Positions 22,401 through 32,827 of a stretch of DNA of 64,000 bases are shown in pieces (the first letter of the stretch is position 1; every line of letters starts with the position of its first letter). The DNA comes from Nitzschia sp. pyKryTriq1 (taxonomy: Eukaryota > Bacillariophyta > Bacillariophyceae > Bacillariales > Bacillariaceae), in the NCBI GenBank assembly GCA_956465555.1, contig OY101117.1, positions 1,426,001 to 1,490,000 on the forward strand, written 5' to 3'. Under the pieces are notes generated by a model, which did no database searches, was not told where the DNA came from, and saw nothing but the letters and a program-made list of their open reading frames with translations. The translations under genes were made by a program, and so were the position numbers.

Positions 22401-22638
22401 TTTCTTGTGATCCCAGAATGCGCCTTTGGACCTCGTCGGTACCACTTCTACCGGACACCGGTGCTGGAGCCTGAAGTGACGAAAAGAAATCAATCACAGG
22501 ATTTCCTTGCGTGGCTGACAATCTCATCTTTGTCCTTGCTGACGGAAGTGTGATGCGTCCGAGTTGCTGGTTGAATGCGTCGGTATGGGCATGCTGTTGG
22601 AGGGCCACCAGCGCCGAAAGGCCAGAGATAAACTTCAT
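19420..22638 (-). CDS. Plastid-targeted acyltransferase/membrane/lipocalin fusion
   Basis: Four exons (22638..21016, 20946..20398, 20309..20037, 19947..19420), all introns in phase 0, give 990 residues. The N-terminus is a signal peptide followed by DAFNQQ and a basic Ser-rich stretch, matching diatom plastid import. Residues about 50-600 form a condensation/acyltransferase domain of CoA-dependent type: ILSATPSEQVLRNAIDQVM, MQAHPLLQ, FSFNHAISDQSS (the HxxxD-like catalytic motif, here HAISD), and SGTLYRFSCMTMDGEIKF with LIELLEVVA near the end. Residues about 615-760 contain several hydrophobic segments (for example ALNFWIFFAVGHPILQPILW). The C-terminal 230 residues begin ITKYQGLWYEHKFHDWTQFK, a lipocalin GxWYE signature, and continue to LLELLTESIEDGG. 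Lipocalins bind small lipids or pigments. Combined with targeting, esterification of a plastid lipid or carotenoid is a reasonable but unproven guess. Confidence 0.75.
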
Positions 22639-23836
22639 TATTTTCCTTGGCGCTTGGAAGATACCCGAAAGATTCCAGCAATTTGAGAGGCGACTATATT
22701 GCTCTGCGAAGGTAAACTAACTGCAATGGCACAGGTGCGAAATACTGTCTCCACTTCCGAAACAAAGCAGGTGGTCGGCAGTTTGTGTGGCCTCTCGGCG
22801 TCAAAAACAAGCAACAAGCACATTCTCATCAAGCATCCAGCATCATCACACGATCGATGAGAGGAAGATTGACCGACGTGCGCGTTCAAGTTGAAGTGGG
22901 TTTGCTCATGATTCGTTCATGACTCAAAAAGTATAAAAAGATCGACTACGGTCCCGGTCCCGGTACCAGGTACAGACGACACCACAGATAGAGTACAAGG
23001 ACAGCATACCAGTACTCATACGCCGGTACCAGGTACACAGGACCCATGCGGTAAACACGGGTGCGGTACCGCGGCGGAGGGTCCCGCGCTGGGGGCGGTA
23101 CATTTGTACCTTTGTTTAGTATGTGTTCTGTTGTCCCCCCCCACCACACAGTTGTATGTACTTACGTACCGGTACGAATACTGACGCCATAGTACAGGGA
23201 CAACAATTCATCCCTGGTATAGTAGTACTAGTAGTAGTGTAGTAGTTTCCACTATCAATCATAATACAGTTTTGTTATACGGTCCGGTATGCCATGGTAG
23301 TCTTTTATTGATTGTAGTTTGGGGCTCAACAATCGCACCTATTCGCGAGGGGAACGCTGCTGCTGCACACTCGTAGCAACCATCAATCCTTGCGCATCTA
23401 TTCTCTCTCTGACCCCGGAACTAGCATATGTAGGGTATCCCTACAGTACCCGTACGCAGTACTGATGCTCTGAATTAATCCTTCGTATACCACATCTACT
23501 ACTACAATAAGACTCTGATGATACTGCACGTACTTGCTGTGAAAAAATATCATCAACTAGTAGACTACGACACATACTAATCAATCAAGCAGCATGAAGT
23601 CATAGTACAATGACGACATCAGCAACAACATCCGGCTCTCGAACAGTATCAGTAACTAGCAGAGCGATCCCACAAACCCACCTGCTTCTCATGTGGATTA
23701 GTACATACGTATACAGGCCACCCCAACCTCCCAAAAAAGGTGAGGCATGCCTGTTGTTGTTCCCTGGTGCATACTACGACGTATTCAGTGTCCATAGTCC
23801 ACGACGACGACAGGATTGAATAGGTTGTTGACTTTT
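22639..23836. other. Intergenic region dense in GTAC words
   Basis: About 1.2 kb with a strong GTAC/GGTACC/CCGGTA island at 22950-23190 and further TACT/AGTAGT repeats to 23590. No gene was found. The open frames are short and low-complexity. Confidence 0.35.
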
Positions 23837-24820
23837 TTACATCAACTTCTTCATGATATCTTCAAGCTTGACAATATCGGCGGCGAATCCCCGGATACCC
23901 CCAGCGAGCTTGTCAGTGGCCATGGGGTCCTCGTTGATGAGCCAACGGAAAGCCTTTTCTGGAACATCAATTTTCTCTATATCCATGTCGGCCGCCTTGG
24001 CGGCATCCAACTTGACCTCAATCTTGTCAGTCGCGGCCGCCAGCTTGTCCAACAAGTCGGGAGAGATAGTCAGACGGTCGCAACCAGTCAACTCGATAAT
24101 CTCGTCAGTGTTACGGAAGGAGGCTCCCATCACGATAGTGTTATAGCCGTGCTTCTTGTAGTAGTTAAAGATCTGCGTGACGCTGATCACACCCTGTAGA
24201 GTAGCCATAGAATCACCATTGATAAGTACCTGCAAGAATGCATGATCAACAATAATTAACATTGGGCCATTGTCTTCAAACTTACCGGATCTTCCGCGGG
24301 AGCAAATTCAGCGACGCCCTGGTCCGCCTTGTGCCAGTCCATGATACGTCCTACAAAGGGAGAAATCAAAGTCGCCCCGGCTTCGGCACAGGCAATGGCT
24401 TGCGCCATGGAGAAGATCAGAGTCATGTTGCAGGTGATTCCTTCCTTTTCCAAGATTTCTGCGGCCTTGATCCCTTCCCAGGTGGCCGCGATCTTGATCA
24501 AAATGCGGGACTTGTCCACTCCGACCTCCTTGTAGAGCTGTTGTCCAATGAAAATGGAAGAGCAGAACGGACGAAGAAGACAAGGAAATGCTGAGCTCAC
24601 ACAAAAGATTGCAGAATGCAGAATGGATCGAAACATCATATACAGCTAGGCCAGAACATAATTTCACTCACCTCGATGATCTTGCGAGCCTTGGTGAGCG
24701 TGGCTTCGGTATCAAAAGAAAGTCGTGCGTCGACTTCGGTGGAAACATATCCAGGAACAATCTTGGTGATTTCCACTCCAAAGTTGACTGCGACTTTGTC
24801 CTATCATTATCATTCATAAT

Positions 24821-24861
<41 letters not shown>

Positions 24862-25251
24862 GGGTGAGATCAAAAGACTCCCGTTATGACGGTGCAGTGG
24901 AGAACCGAGAAAAACAAACAGCGGCGAGAACAAAAAAATATCGTACCATGGCAAGTCCAAGATCTCCCTTGGCGTACTTGGCAGCGTCTTCCAAGAGCGG
25001 GGCATACTGCTCCATTGAAGCGGCCTGTGTGTGAGAGAGGGAGGGCAATGTTGTGTGAGTGAGTGAGCACAGGTGGAACCGAGAGAAGTCACGGCGGCCG
25101 GCGGGAACCAAAATTACGAACACTGTACCTTGTAGATCAACGACGGATTGGTCGTGGCATCTTGGGGTTTCAAGCGCTTGATCGCTTCGACATCGCCGGT
25201 GTCGCTGACGACAATGGTGTGTTCTTTGAGTTGGTCAAGTACGCTAGTCAT
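23837..25251 (-). CDS. TAL: Transaldolase
   Basis: Five exons (25251..25129, 25024..24947, 24800..24672, 24537..24286, 24229..23837), all phase 0, give 324 residues, the usual transaldolase length. Landmarks: [20 protein letters not shown] (family signature DATTNPSL), [15 protein letters not shown] with the Schiff-base Lys, and [14 protein letters not shown]. It moves a dihydroxyacetone unit between sedoheptulose-7-phosphate and glyceraldehyde-3-phosphate in the non-oxidative pentose phosphate pathway. The N-terminus ([15 protein letters not shown]) has no targeting peptide, so it is probably cytosolic. One intron contains a (GA)n microsatellite close to its donor side. Confidence 0.93.
24824..24857. 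repeat. (GA)n microsatellite in a transaldolase intron
   Basis: About 17 AG units in the intron between exons 2 and 3 of the transaldolase gene. On the coding strand it reads as a (CT)n tract. Confidence 0.9.
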
Positions 25252-25680
25252 GGTGAATGTAATGGATTGGTTCAAATGGCGGCTTTTGTTCTTCTAAAGT
25301 AGTCTGGTCGACTATTTGTGAGCGGTGAGAGCTCTTTTGATTTGGCATCTTGTCGTTGGTCGTCGGTTCTTTTTCGCATCTTCGGCGCGGCGGCCGATGA
25401 TGTTCGTCGGGTTCCCAAGGATGCACTGGTGGGAACTCGTAGATCTCAAGAATGGCCTTATCTACGAAGAATCTCCGTAGAATCTTCTACTACAGGAGTT
25501 AACAAAGACCTCTCATCTCGCTCGGTAATACGGTATACATATGAATTCACATGAAACGAAATGAAGATATGCATCGGTAGATCATACCATCATAGCTTGA
25601 CATCAATATCACGCACGCACGCATGCAAGACATGACGGACGGACGGGCATGACGCATGACTGCTGTTTAGACTTGAGACT
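25252..25680. promoter_or_regulatory. 5' flank of transaldolase gene
   Basis: About 430 bp between the transaldolase start and the LTR element. Contains ACGCACGCACGCATGC and GACGGACGGACGGGC short repeats near 25613-25650. No gene seen. Confidence 0.3.
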
Positions 25681-26631
25681 TGTTACAAACTCTCGTGTCT
25701 CTTTAGCGTAATGTCCGCTTACTAAAATTATGAGCACTTCTACTCTACTATTTTCTTCTCATGTACTTTCGGTCAAACGTGTGTCGTTCTTCATATCGTT
25801 TCTCCGATGTTCTCCGGGGGTCTTCGATTCTCTCCGAGGCCAGATGCGAATCTCCTTCCTTGAGGTCTTTCGTCTTACTTAGTTTCACAATGTTAAAAGC
25901 AACACGTCCTGTCTTCGAGGTTCCGTCGATACTTAACAACATCTCTTCGTAGGCTGTCTCATTAGCCTCACGAGTTCGCTTGGATTCTTTACCTTCTTCA
26001 TCGGTCGATTCATCAATCGACTCGTCATCCTTTGGCGCCTTTTCTTGGCCCAACAAGACTTTCTTGAATCCCTTTCGGTTCGCCTTGGCGAGGAACTTCG
26101 CCTCCCATACGGCCCATTCAGACTGTTTTCCACTGAACGTGATGACGCGAATCGCCTTGTCTTCAACCTTACTCATTATCGTTGTAAGCCCCTTGCTGAT
26201 TCGCCTTGTCTTCTTTTATCCGTGATAGCGACCTTTCGCTTCTCACAATATCTCAAGCAACTGGTAGACACTATTTCCACTCAGCTCTTTTTTTTACCTT
26301 AGCTCTGTGTTCAAGCCCTTATCTGTTGATCAATTTCAGTAACGGATCGTTGCTTCAAACGAGGTTCGTCTTAACCTTTCGCTTCGAAGCGTGTTACAAA
26401 CTCTCGTGTCTCTTTAGCGTAATGTCCGCTTACTAAAATTATGAGCACTTCTACTCTACTATTTTCTTCTCATGTACTTTCGGTCAAACGTGTGTCGTTC
26501 TTCATATCGTTTCTCCGATGTTCTCCGGGGGTCTTCGATTCTCTCCGAATCCTTCAGAATTATACAGAATCATTCGCCGCGTGTCTCAATGTTCGATTCC
26601 TTCGAATCATCATGAGCAACACTCTCCAACA
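25681..26631 (-). mobile_element. Broken Ty1/copia-like (CoDi-type) LTR retrotransposon
   Basis: LTR-like direct repeats at 25681-25838 and 26392-26547 look identical by eye. The full LTR at 26392-26631 is about 240 bp and has TG/CA ends, read on the minus strand. GAGACT flanks both ends (25675-25680 and 26632-26637), a likely target duplication. Between them a minus-strand frame (26176 to 25748) encodes a gag-like N-terminus (VITFSGKQSEWAVWEAKFLA), typical of copia gag. No pol region is present, so the element is broken and non-autonomous. The identity of the repeats suggests a recent insertion. Confidence 0.8.
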
Positions 26632-26925
26632 GAGACTTGAGACTTGATCACGGACTGTTGACAAGGAGACCCGGTTGACTGTACCGTACGGTTCGTCCAA
26701 CCGCCGACCGACGGAAGTGATCGGTGTAGTCAAAGTCTCGCGACGACCACCGAAATCCACCAGAGAAAAAGTTGCCACCACCACCAAGAACAACAACAAC
26801 AACACCAACAACAAGTAAAGTCCCATTTCTATTGGCACAGACAGCATTAGCAGAAGGGTCACCAAGTTGAAACCTCTCCAGTCACCATTCACGATTCATT
26901 CATTCATTCACTCACCACCATCATC

Positions 26926-27657
26926 ATGAGGCCTTTGACAGAAGAAGAAACCAAGACACTCTTTCTCAAGCTATCCGAATACATTGGAAAAAATGTGGAG
27001 AAAATGATCAATCGAAGCGACGAGAGACATTGCTTTCGACTCATGAAAGACCGGTGTTATTACATCAGTGAATCTCTAATGAAAGCAGCGACCACTATTT
27101 CTAGAGATAATCTTTTACACGTGGGAACTTGCATTGGAAAGTTTACCAAGAGCGGCAAATTTCGATTACATATTACGGCTTTGGAATATCTTTCACAATA
27201 CGCCAAGGTAAGCAAGGGAAACTGATTGATTGACTGATTAACTGACTGTGATGGAATTGGATCGCCGTATGATACTGACGATGAAATTCATTCGACTACT
27301 ACTATCATCATCGTCGCTCGTGACACACCTTTATGATTTTCTATTCGGATCAATGATGACAATTATTGATTGATTGATTGATTTATAACTTAGTACAAGG
27401 TGTGGGTGAAACAGTCGGCGGAAATGTCCTTTTTGTATGGAAACCATGTCACGAAAAATGGGTTGATGCGAATGACCGAAAATGTACCACAATATGCTGG
27501 AGTCATAGTCTACAATATGCAGGATATTCCATTGGGATTCGGAGTGGCAGCGCAAAGCACAGATCATTGTCAAACTTTGGAACCTACGGGTAATGTAGTT
27601 CTGCATCAAGCGGATATCGGGGACTACCTAAGAGGATTGGAGGACGATGCTTTCTGA
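26926..27657 (+). CDS. NIP7: 60S ribosome biogenesis factor NIP7
   Basis: Exons 26926..27207 and 27394..27657 give 181 residues, the normal length for NIP7. The N-terminal half has [20 protein letters not shown] and [15 protein letters not shown]; the C-terminal PUA domain has [19 protein letters not shown] and [18 protein letters not shown]7 acts in the nucleolus on pre-60S particles and 27S pre-rRNA processing. The 186-bp phase-0 intron (GTAAGC to CTTAG) contains short TGATTGATTGATT runs at both sides. The gene is convergent with the RPT1 gene, with about 165 bp between stops. Confidence 0.94.
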
Positions 27658-27822
27658 AGAATGAATGCTATACTTGGAAGTAGACTAGCCACCATGCTGT
27701 TTTTGACGAATTGAATTGACTATAGATGATGGATTGATTCATTCGCGATTAATAATGATTTTCGACGAAGTGTGCCTGACAAAGGGCAACTCTTATTGTT
27801 CATGTTGCTGTGTTTTTGTGGT

Positions 27823-29330
27823 CTAATTGTACACCATATACTTGGGTGTGGAGCTGAATTTCTTGTATCCCTTAATCACCTTATTGACCGAATCCAAAAA
27901 GTCTCGTTCGCTGACGGATTTTCTTCGGGCGCGAATGGCATACATTCCTGCCTCAGTGCAGACCGAATGGAGTTCGGCACCGGTGGTATTAGGGCACAAT
28001 CGCGCAATGAGCTCAAACCGAATGTCACGGTCACAACTCATTCGTTTGGAGTGGATCTTGAGAATGTGCCCTCGCCCCTCCAGGTCAGGGAGACCGAATT
28101 CGACCTTACGATCCAGTCGTCCCGGACGCAAGAGGGCAGGATCCAAAGTGTCTGGTCTATTCGTAGCCATCAGCACCTTGATGTTACCACGGGCATCGAA
28201 ACCGTCTAGTTCCGTCACAATTTGAAGCATTGTTCGCTGGACCTCATTGTCACTTCCATTCTCGTCTCCTCCCCCTCGGGCACCTCCGATAGCATCGACT
28301 TCATCAAAGAAGACAATACAAGCCCGCTTGGAACGAGCCATAGTAAAGAGTTCACGAACCATACGGGCACCTTCTCCGACATACTTTTGAACAAGTTCGG
28401 ATCCAATGACACGAATGAAACAGGCGTCCGTCCGGTTAGCGACCGCACGAGCCGTGAGGGTCTTACCAGTTCCAGGTGGTCCGTACAACAAGATACCCTT
28501 TGGAGGGTCGATACCCAAGGCTACAAAGCGTTCCGGGTGCAGCAGAGGCGTCTCCAGGACTTCTCTCAGCTTTTCCATGGCGTCCTTTGCACCACCGACA
28601 TCATCGTAGGTCACGTCTGGCTTGTCTTCTACAGTCATGAGACTCACAGTAGGATCAATCTTGGGCGGAAGGGGGATCTGAATTGAGTACTTGGAGCGGT
28701 CCACTCCCACTCGCATGCCCTCTTCGATATCCGTCGGAGCAACCTTTTCTCCGAGTCCAACTACGAACTTGGCAATCTGTTTGACATTGATAACATACTT
28801 ATTTCCTGCCGCGTTGGAAGAGTTCATTCCTCCCATAGGGTTGGAGCTGCTACCCGAATTTTCAGCATCTCCCGGAATGATCTTGGTACAACGTGCCACT
28901 TGAAGGGGAGCTTCTTCGGCCATCATCTGCTTGTCTCCAACAAGATCCCACATGGAGGGTGGCGACAATCCCGTGTCACTCTCCTTGATTCCAATCAGAT
29001 CCTTGACAGTTTGTTGTTCCTTCTTGATGTCCTCTTCCAACTGTTTGATCAGCGTCGAATAGGGACCCAAACCATACGATTTCAAAAGAGCAATATCACC
29101 GTCATCCAGTGGGGGTGGTGCAACTTCTTTCTCCTCCTACCATTGAAGAATATCACGGAAAGACGGAACAAAATGAAGTGAGAAATCAATCGATCACAAC
29201 GCCTTGCTCCATGCAAGCCGGCATCGAACCACAGACATTTGCAGGAATAGCAATATTTCGTGGACATTTGCGCATCACGTACCTCATCGTAATCATTGCG
29301 GTTTGACGTTTGGCACTCCCCAGCACTCAT
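27823..29330 (-). CDS. RPT1: 26S proteasome regulatory ATPase subunit RPT1 (PSMC2)
   Basis: Exons 29330..29283 and 29136..27823 give 453 residues. A 16-residue first exon ([16 protein letters not shown]) is joined through a 146-bp phase-0 intron (GTACGT to GGTAG) to [20 protein letters not shown], the RPT1-specific N-terminus. The AAA core has Walker A GPPGTGKT, Walker [14 protein letters not shown], and an [15 protein letters not shown] arginine-finger region. It belongs to the hexameric ATPase ring that unfolds ubiquitinated substrates in cytosol and nucleus. A short Asn/Ser/Gly-rich insertion lies near residue 110, and the C-terminal tripeptide is VYN rather than the canonical HbYX form. 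Confidence 0.96.
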
Positions 29331-29837
29331 GTTGAACCTTTCTACTTTCAATAATGAGCAAAATGAAACGATCTAGTTGATCTAAGGGTGTAAATGATGG
29401 CTCGGTGCGATGTTCATTCGAAAGCAACACGGCAACGGCAACACAGCTCTCGGTCTCCGCCATCGCCGCGAGGTTTTGACACACTTTCGGCCGACGAAGC
29501 ACATGGAAGCGATCAGTAAAACCTTTAGTCGTTGGAGTCGATCCATCTATTTTGAGAACTGAAAAAGTTTTTCTTTTCGTTCGCTCTCATTCGCCGCCTC
29601 TCGCCGGCGGCCGCCGGCCGCCTGCCTCCATCGATTTCTTCGATCCCCCCACACAAAAAATAACAACGAACTGCCGATGGACACATGAGACAACAAACCA
29701 CAAACCACAACACTAAGCACTACGTTAGCTACAGTCTAGAGTAGCCACAATTAGCAAGCGACGGTTTGGAAGAAGCTGGGAACAAGAAGAAGAGGACAGC
29801 AAGAAGAACTTAGACGAAACAGAATTGTGCAGAAACC
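29331..29837. promoter_or_regulatory. Divergent promoter of RPT1 and the RBM42-like gene
   Basis: About 500 bp. Contains a GC-rich segment near 29600-29625 (GCCGGC-type repeats) and an A-rich stretch ahead of the RBM42-like ATG. No gene found. Confidence 0.3.
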
Positions 29838-30638
29838 ATGGCGGACGATCTAGATGATTTCTTCAACGAGATTGAAGAAGTAGAGTCAGAAGTCGTCAAG
29901 GAAGAAGAGGCTGAAGACACATCGCCATCGACTGCCAAACCCGGGGAGCCGTCAACTACAGAAAATGAGGCTGAACCACCGGCGAAACGAGCCAAAGTAG
30001 AGCCAACACCCGGACCGGCTCCTGTCCGTCCGAGAGGCTTGGTCGTGGCCGCTGCTAGTTCCGCTGTGATTCGGAAACCAAAAGAAGACGTCGCCGCTGA
30101 GAGCAACGATGCTGCTGCTGGTGGAGTCAGTGCCATTGCTAGTCACCAACTTCCACCTGCGGTCGGCCCTGCTGTTCCTCCTCCTCCACCGCCCCCCCTT
30201 CCACCACTCCCTCCAGGACTTCCCCCCAACATGCAAGCACAACAATCCACTTCCCAAAAGCCCGTGAAACGCATGGCGGCAGGAAAAATGTGGCTAGATC
30301 CCACGCTCGATGAATGGCCAGAGAACGACTTTCGTATCTTTTGCGGAAATTTAGACAAAGGTGTCACTGACCAACAACTCAATGACCACTACAAGAAGTA
30401 TGCGAGCCTTGCCAAATCGAAAATAGTGGTAGATGCCAATGGGATTTCCAAAGGCTACGGATTTGTGTCGTTTTTACAGCCTTTGGATTGCGCCAAGGCG
30501 ATTCGAGAAACTGATCAAACATGGTTGGGATCTAGACCGATACGTGTGAAACGAAGTGACTGGAAAGACCGAAATCTGAATCAAGTGCTCAAGAAGAACA
30601 AGAAGCAGTCCAAGCAAAGAAAACGAATGGGGCTGTAG
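29838..30638 (+). CDS. RBM42: RBM42-like RNA-binding protein
   Basis: 266 residues, single exon. Acidic N-terminus (MADDLDDFFNEIEEVESEVV), a PAKRAK basic motif, a long Pro run (about 113-128), then MWLDPTLDEWPENDFRIFCG leading into one RRM with RNP2 RIFCGNL and RNP1 KGYGFVSF. The tail is basic (KKNKKQSKQRKRMGL). The WP-x-NDFRIFCG entry and C-terminal single RRM match RBM42, a spliceosome-associated factor that binds hnRNP K in animals. A role in splicing or mRNA fate in the nucleus is expected from the family. Confidence 0.85.
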   Translation: MADDLDDFFNEIEEVESEVVKEEEAEDTSPSTAKPGEPSTTENEAEPPAKRAKVEPTPGPAPVRPRGLVVAAASSAVIRKPKEDVAAESNDAAAGGVSAIASHQLPPAVGPAVPPPPPPPLPPLPPGLPPNMQAQQSTSQKPVKRMAAGKMWLDPTLDEWPENDFRIFCGNLDKGVTDQQLNDHYKKYASLAKSKIVVDANGISKGYGFVSFLQPLDCAKAIRETDQTWLGSRPIRVKRSDWKDRNLNQVLKKNKKQSKQRKRMGL

Positions 30639-30796
30639 TAATAAACTGTAGTCGTCGCGGATGGAGCTTTATGCGAGTACGTAGCTAGTCTACTTGTATT
30701 GATTCTAAAGCATAGAGTACGAGTACGTATACAGGCATTGTATCTACAGTCAATCATGACCTTCAGATTCATAATTGAAATATAGAAAACTAAAAA

Positions 30797-32039
30797 TTAT
30801 TCCTTCTCCAAAGTGCCAAGGAAGGTTCGAAGCTTTGCAATGTATTCGGCAAGTTTGCCTGGGCCCTCAGTTATATCATTGTGCCCTCGATCGGGGACCC
30901 ACCAGGGATCTCGCTTGTATTGTTCGGGCACAGCTTGATGCATAGCAACACCATGTGACACACCTACTTCCTCGTCCAGCCGTCCATGAATTACCATCAC
31001 CGGACACTTGACCTTCTTAATTCTATCAATATTGGGAAAAATATCTAGGCACGCGAGCGCTCTGAGTAACAAAGAAGGCAGGGAGGAAATGTGAGCCGAT
31101 TGAACATGAAAGCCACCGCTGGATGTCAAAAAATAATGACACAATCATAACCAGGAGTGCAAGGACATACCGACTGGGTGTCAACACGCGCATTCCGCTC
31201 ATGAAAGGACTATGTAAAACAATCCCTCCCATTCCACGTTCTCTGCATCCAAGATAGCAGCATGGTCCACTTCCTACCGATTGACCGTACAAAATGACTT
31301 TGGATGCATCTCCACCACAGAGACTTTCGACTGTGTACTTGAAGACAGCTTCAATGTCTTTGTAAGTATTGGCTTCCATCGGAACACCGCCGCTCTCTCC
31401 ATACCCGGAATAGTCATACGAAATAACATTGCATTCCAAACTGTGCGATAGAATCGATTGCAACGGGTACATCGCTCCGATATCAGTAGCATTGCCGTGG
31501 CTGTAAATAATCGTCTTGGTGTTTTCATTCTGTGCTCCCTCAGGCACTTTGTAAATGATAGCGGCAACATAGGCCCCTGTTTTGGTACGAATCTTGGTCG
31601 CCTCCACAACACCACCTCGAAATCGAGGCGCTGATAATCTTGGGTCCAAAACAAGCTTATATGTGACGCCATTCTTTGCGTCTCGAGCATCCCGAACATT
31701 GCGTTTCTTGGCTTGTTTCCGAAGTTCCTTGGCTCGGTCTGTGAGTTGTTGAGCTGGGGACTTCATCTTTTCTCTGGACTCTCCTTCATTCGGGTGATAT
31801 GCACCGTCTCGAAGGTCTTCATCGTGTTGATTCGATGTACGATCGGTTTTCTTGTCTTCCTCGCCCGACTCCTTGTCGTCGGGTATTGGGTTGCCATTTT
31901 TATCTCGGCGTTCAAATTTGTAGAGGGGAGGATCGGGCGGGAAGAAGGTCAATGCACCGGCCACAGTACCCTTACTGAAGCCGCTTTGGACCCACAGGCA
32001 AAACAATGCCGAGATTGCGGGTGGGCAGCAGCAGCACAT
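30797..32039 (-). CDS. ABHD17-like alpha/beta hydrolase (protein depalmitoylase)
   Basis: Exons 32039..31171 and 31061..30797 give 377 residues. The start MCCCCPPAISALFCLW reproduces the Cys-cluster N-terminus of ABHD17, which is palmitoylated and anchors the enzyme to membranes. Oxyanion region IIYSHGNATDIG, nucleophile elbow ILYGQSVGSGP with Ser, acid VIHGRLDEEV with Asp, and catalytic His in PDRGHNDI are all present. ABHD17 removes palmitate from Ras-type and synaptic proteins. A Lys/Glu-rich insert (about 45-125) is specific to this protein. The 109-bp intron (GTATGT to ACTCAG) restores SGMRVLTPSRALACLDIFPN; another AG nearby at 31121 would add 20 residues of poor fit. Confidence 0.85.
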
Positions 32040-32827
32040 GGTTGCTGGTCGGCAAAATATTATATACGTGAATGGAATGCACGGAGAAGTAGAACAGTTT
32101 CGGCAAAAGTCTTCTTCGTTATGTTGACGGGTTTCTGAGTCTTGTGTCTGAACTGAGCGCACAATTTCAACGACAGCTTCAGAAGTCAGCTGATGAGGCG
32201 AAGCCTATTTCAAGTGATAGGACGATGGAGCCTTGGTTGATCGTGGTCACTTCGGGACGGGCTTTGGAAGAACGGATGGTGATGATGATGTGAGTCGGGA
32301 GTACAGTAACTGCAGCGGCTTTCTTCACCGCTTCATCGTCGTGCCGTCGATATGCATGCTTGGTGCATGTGCCACAAAGCGCAAGCCCATGGTCGGTCGG
32401 CGTGGTTGACAGTTGACAGGCGCATAATAGTTTTGACGCTTTTTCGTCGGCGTTAGTAGCATTTCTACGAACAATGCCTGCAAAGAGCCGGACAACGGAT
32501 GATAAATTCCTTCAGAGCCGGATAATAGATAAATGATTTTTCCCTCGTATTCGTAAGATGATTCATTCACTCATCCATGACTGCTCAACTCGGGAATGGA
32601 TGGGGAAAATAGACCAACAATTTGTAGCGTGCGCTCGGCGACGATGAAAACAGACGAGCAATCGACTGACTCATCCTCAGGATGCAGGAACACGAAAGCA
32701 GGAAAGGGCTAACAGAAAGCAAAAACTAGACAGGACAAGCAGCCACGGGTGAGGTCATCCCGGAACCAGGCAAGTAAGTTTTAGCTGCTGGGTTTAGGAT
32801 TATGAGTATTCAGACGACAACGGGGAA
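32040..32827. other. Intergenic region, nothing recognised
   Basis: About 790 bp between two minus-strand genes. Only short open frames and no conspicuous repeats. Confidence 0.3.

Noticed and set aside
30026-30370. Minus-strand Pro/Gly/Ser-rich frames opposite the RBM42-like gene
   Set aside because: They are shadows of the plus-strand Pro run and RRM; the plus strand has clear RNP motifs.
31062-31121. Alternative splice acceptor giving GGFHVQSAHISSLPS in the ABHD17-like gene
   Set aside because: It adds about 20 residues where the family has none; the ACTCAG acceptor at 31062 restores the expected alignment.
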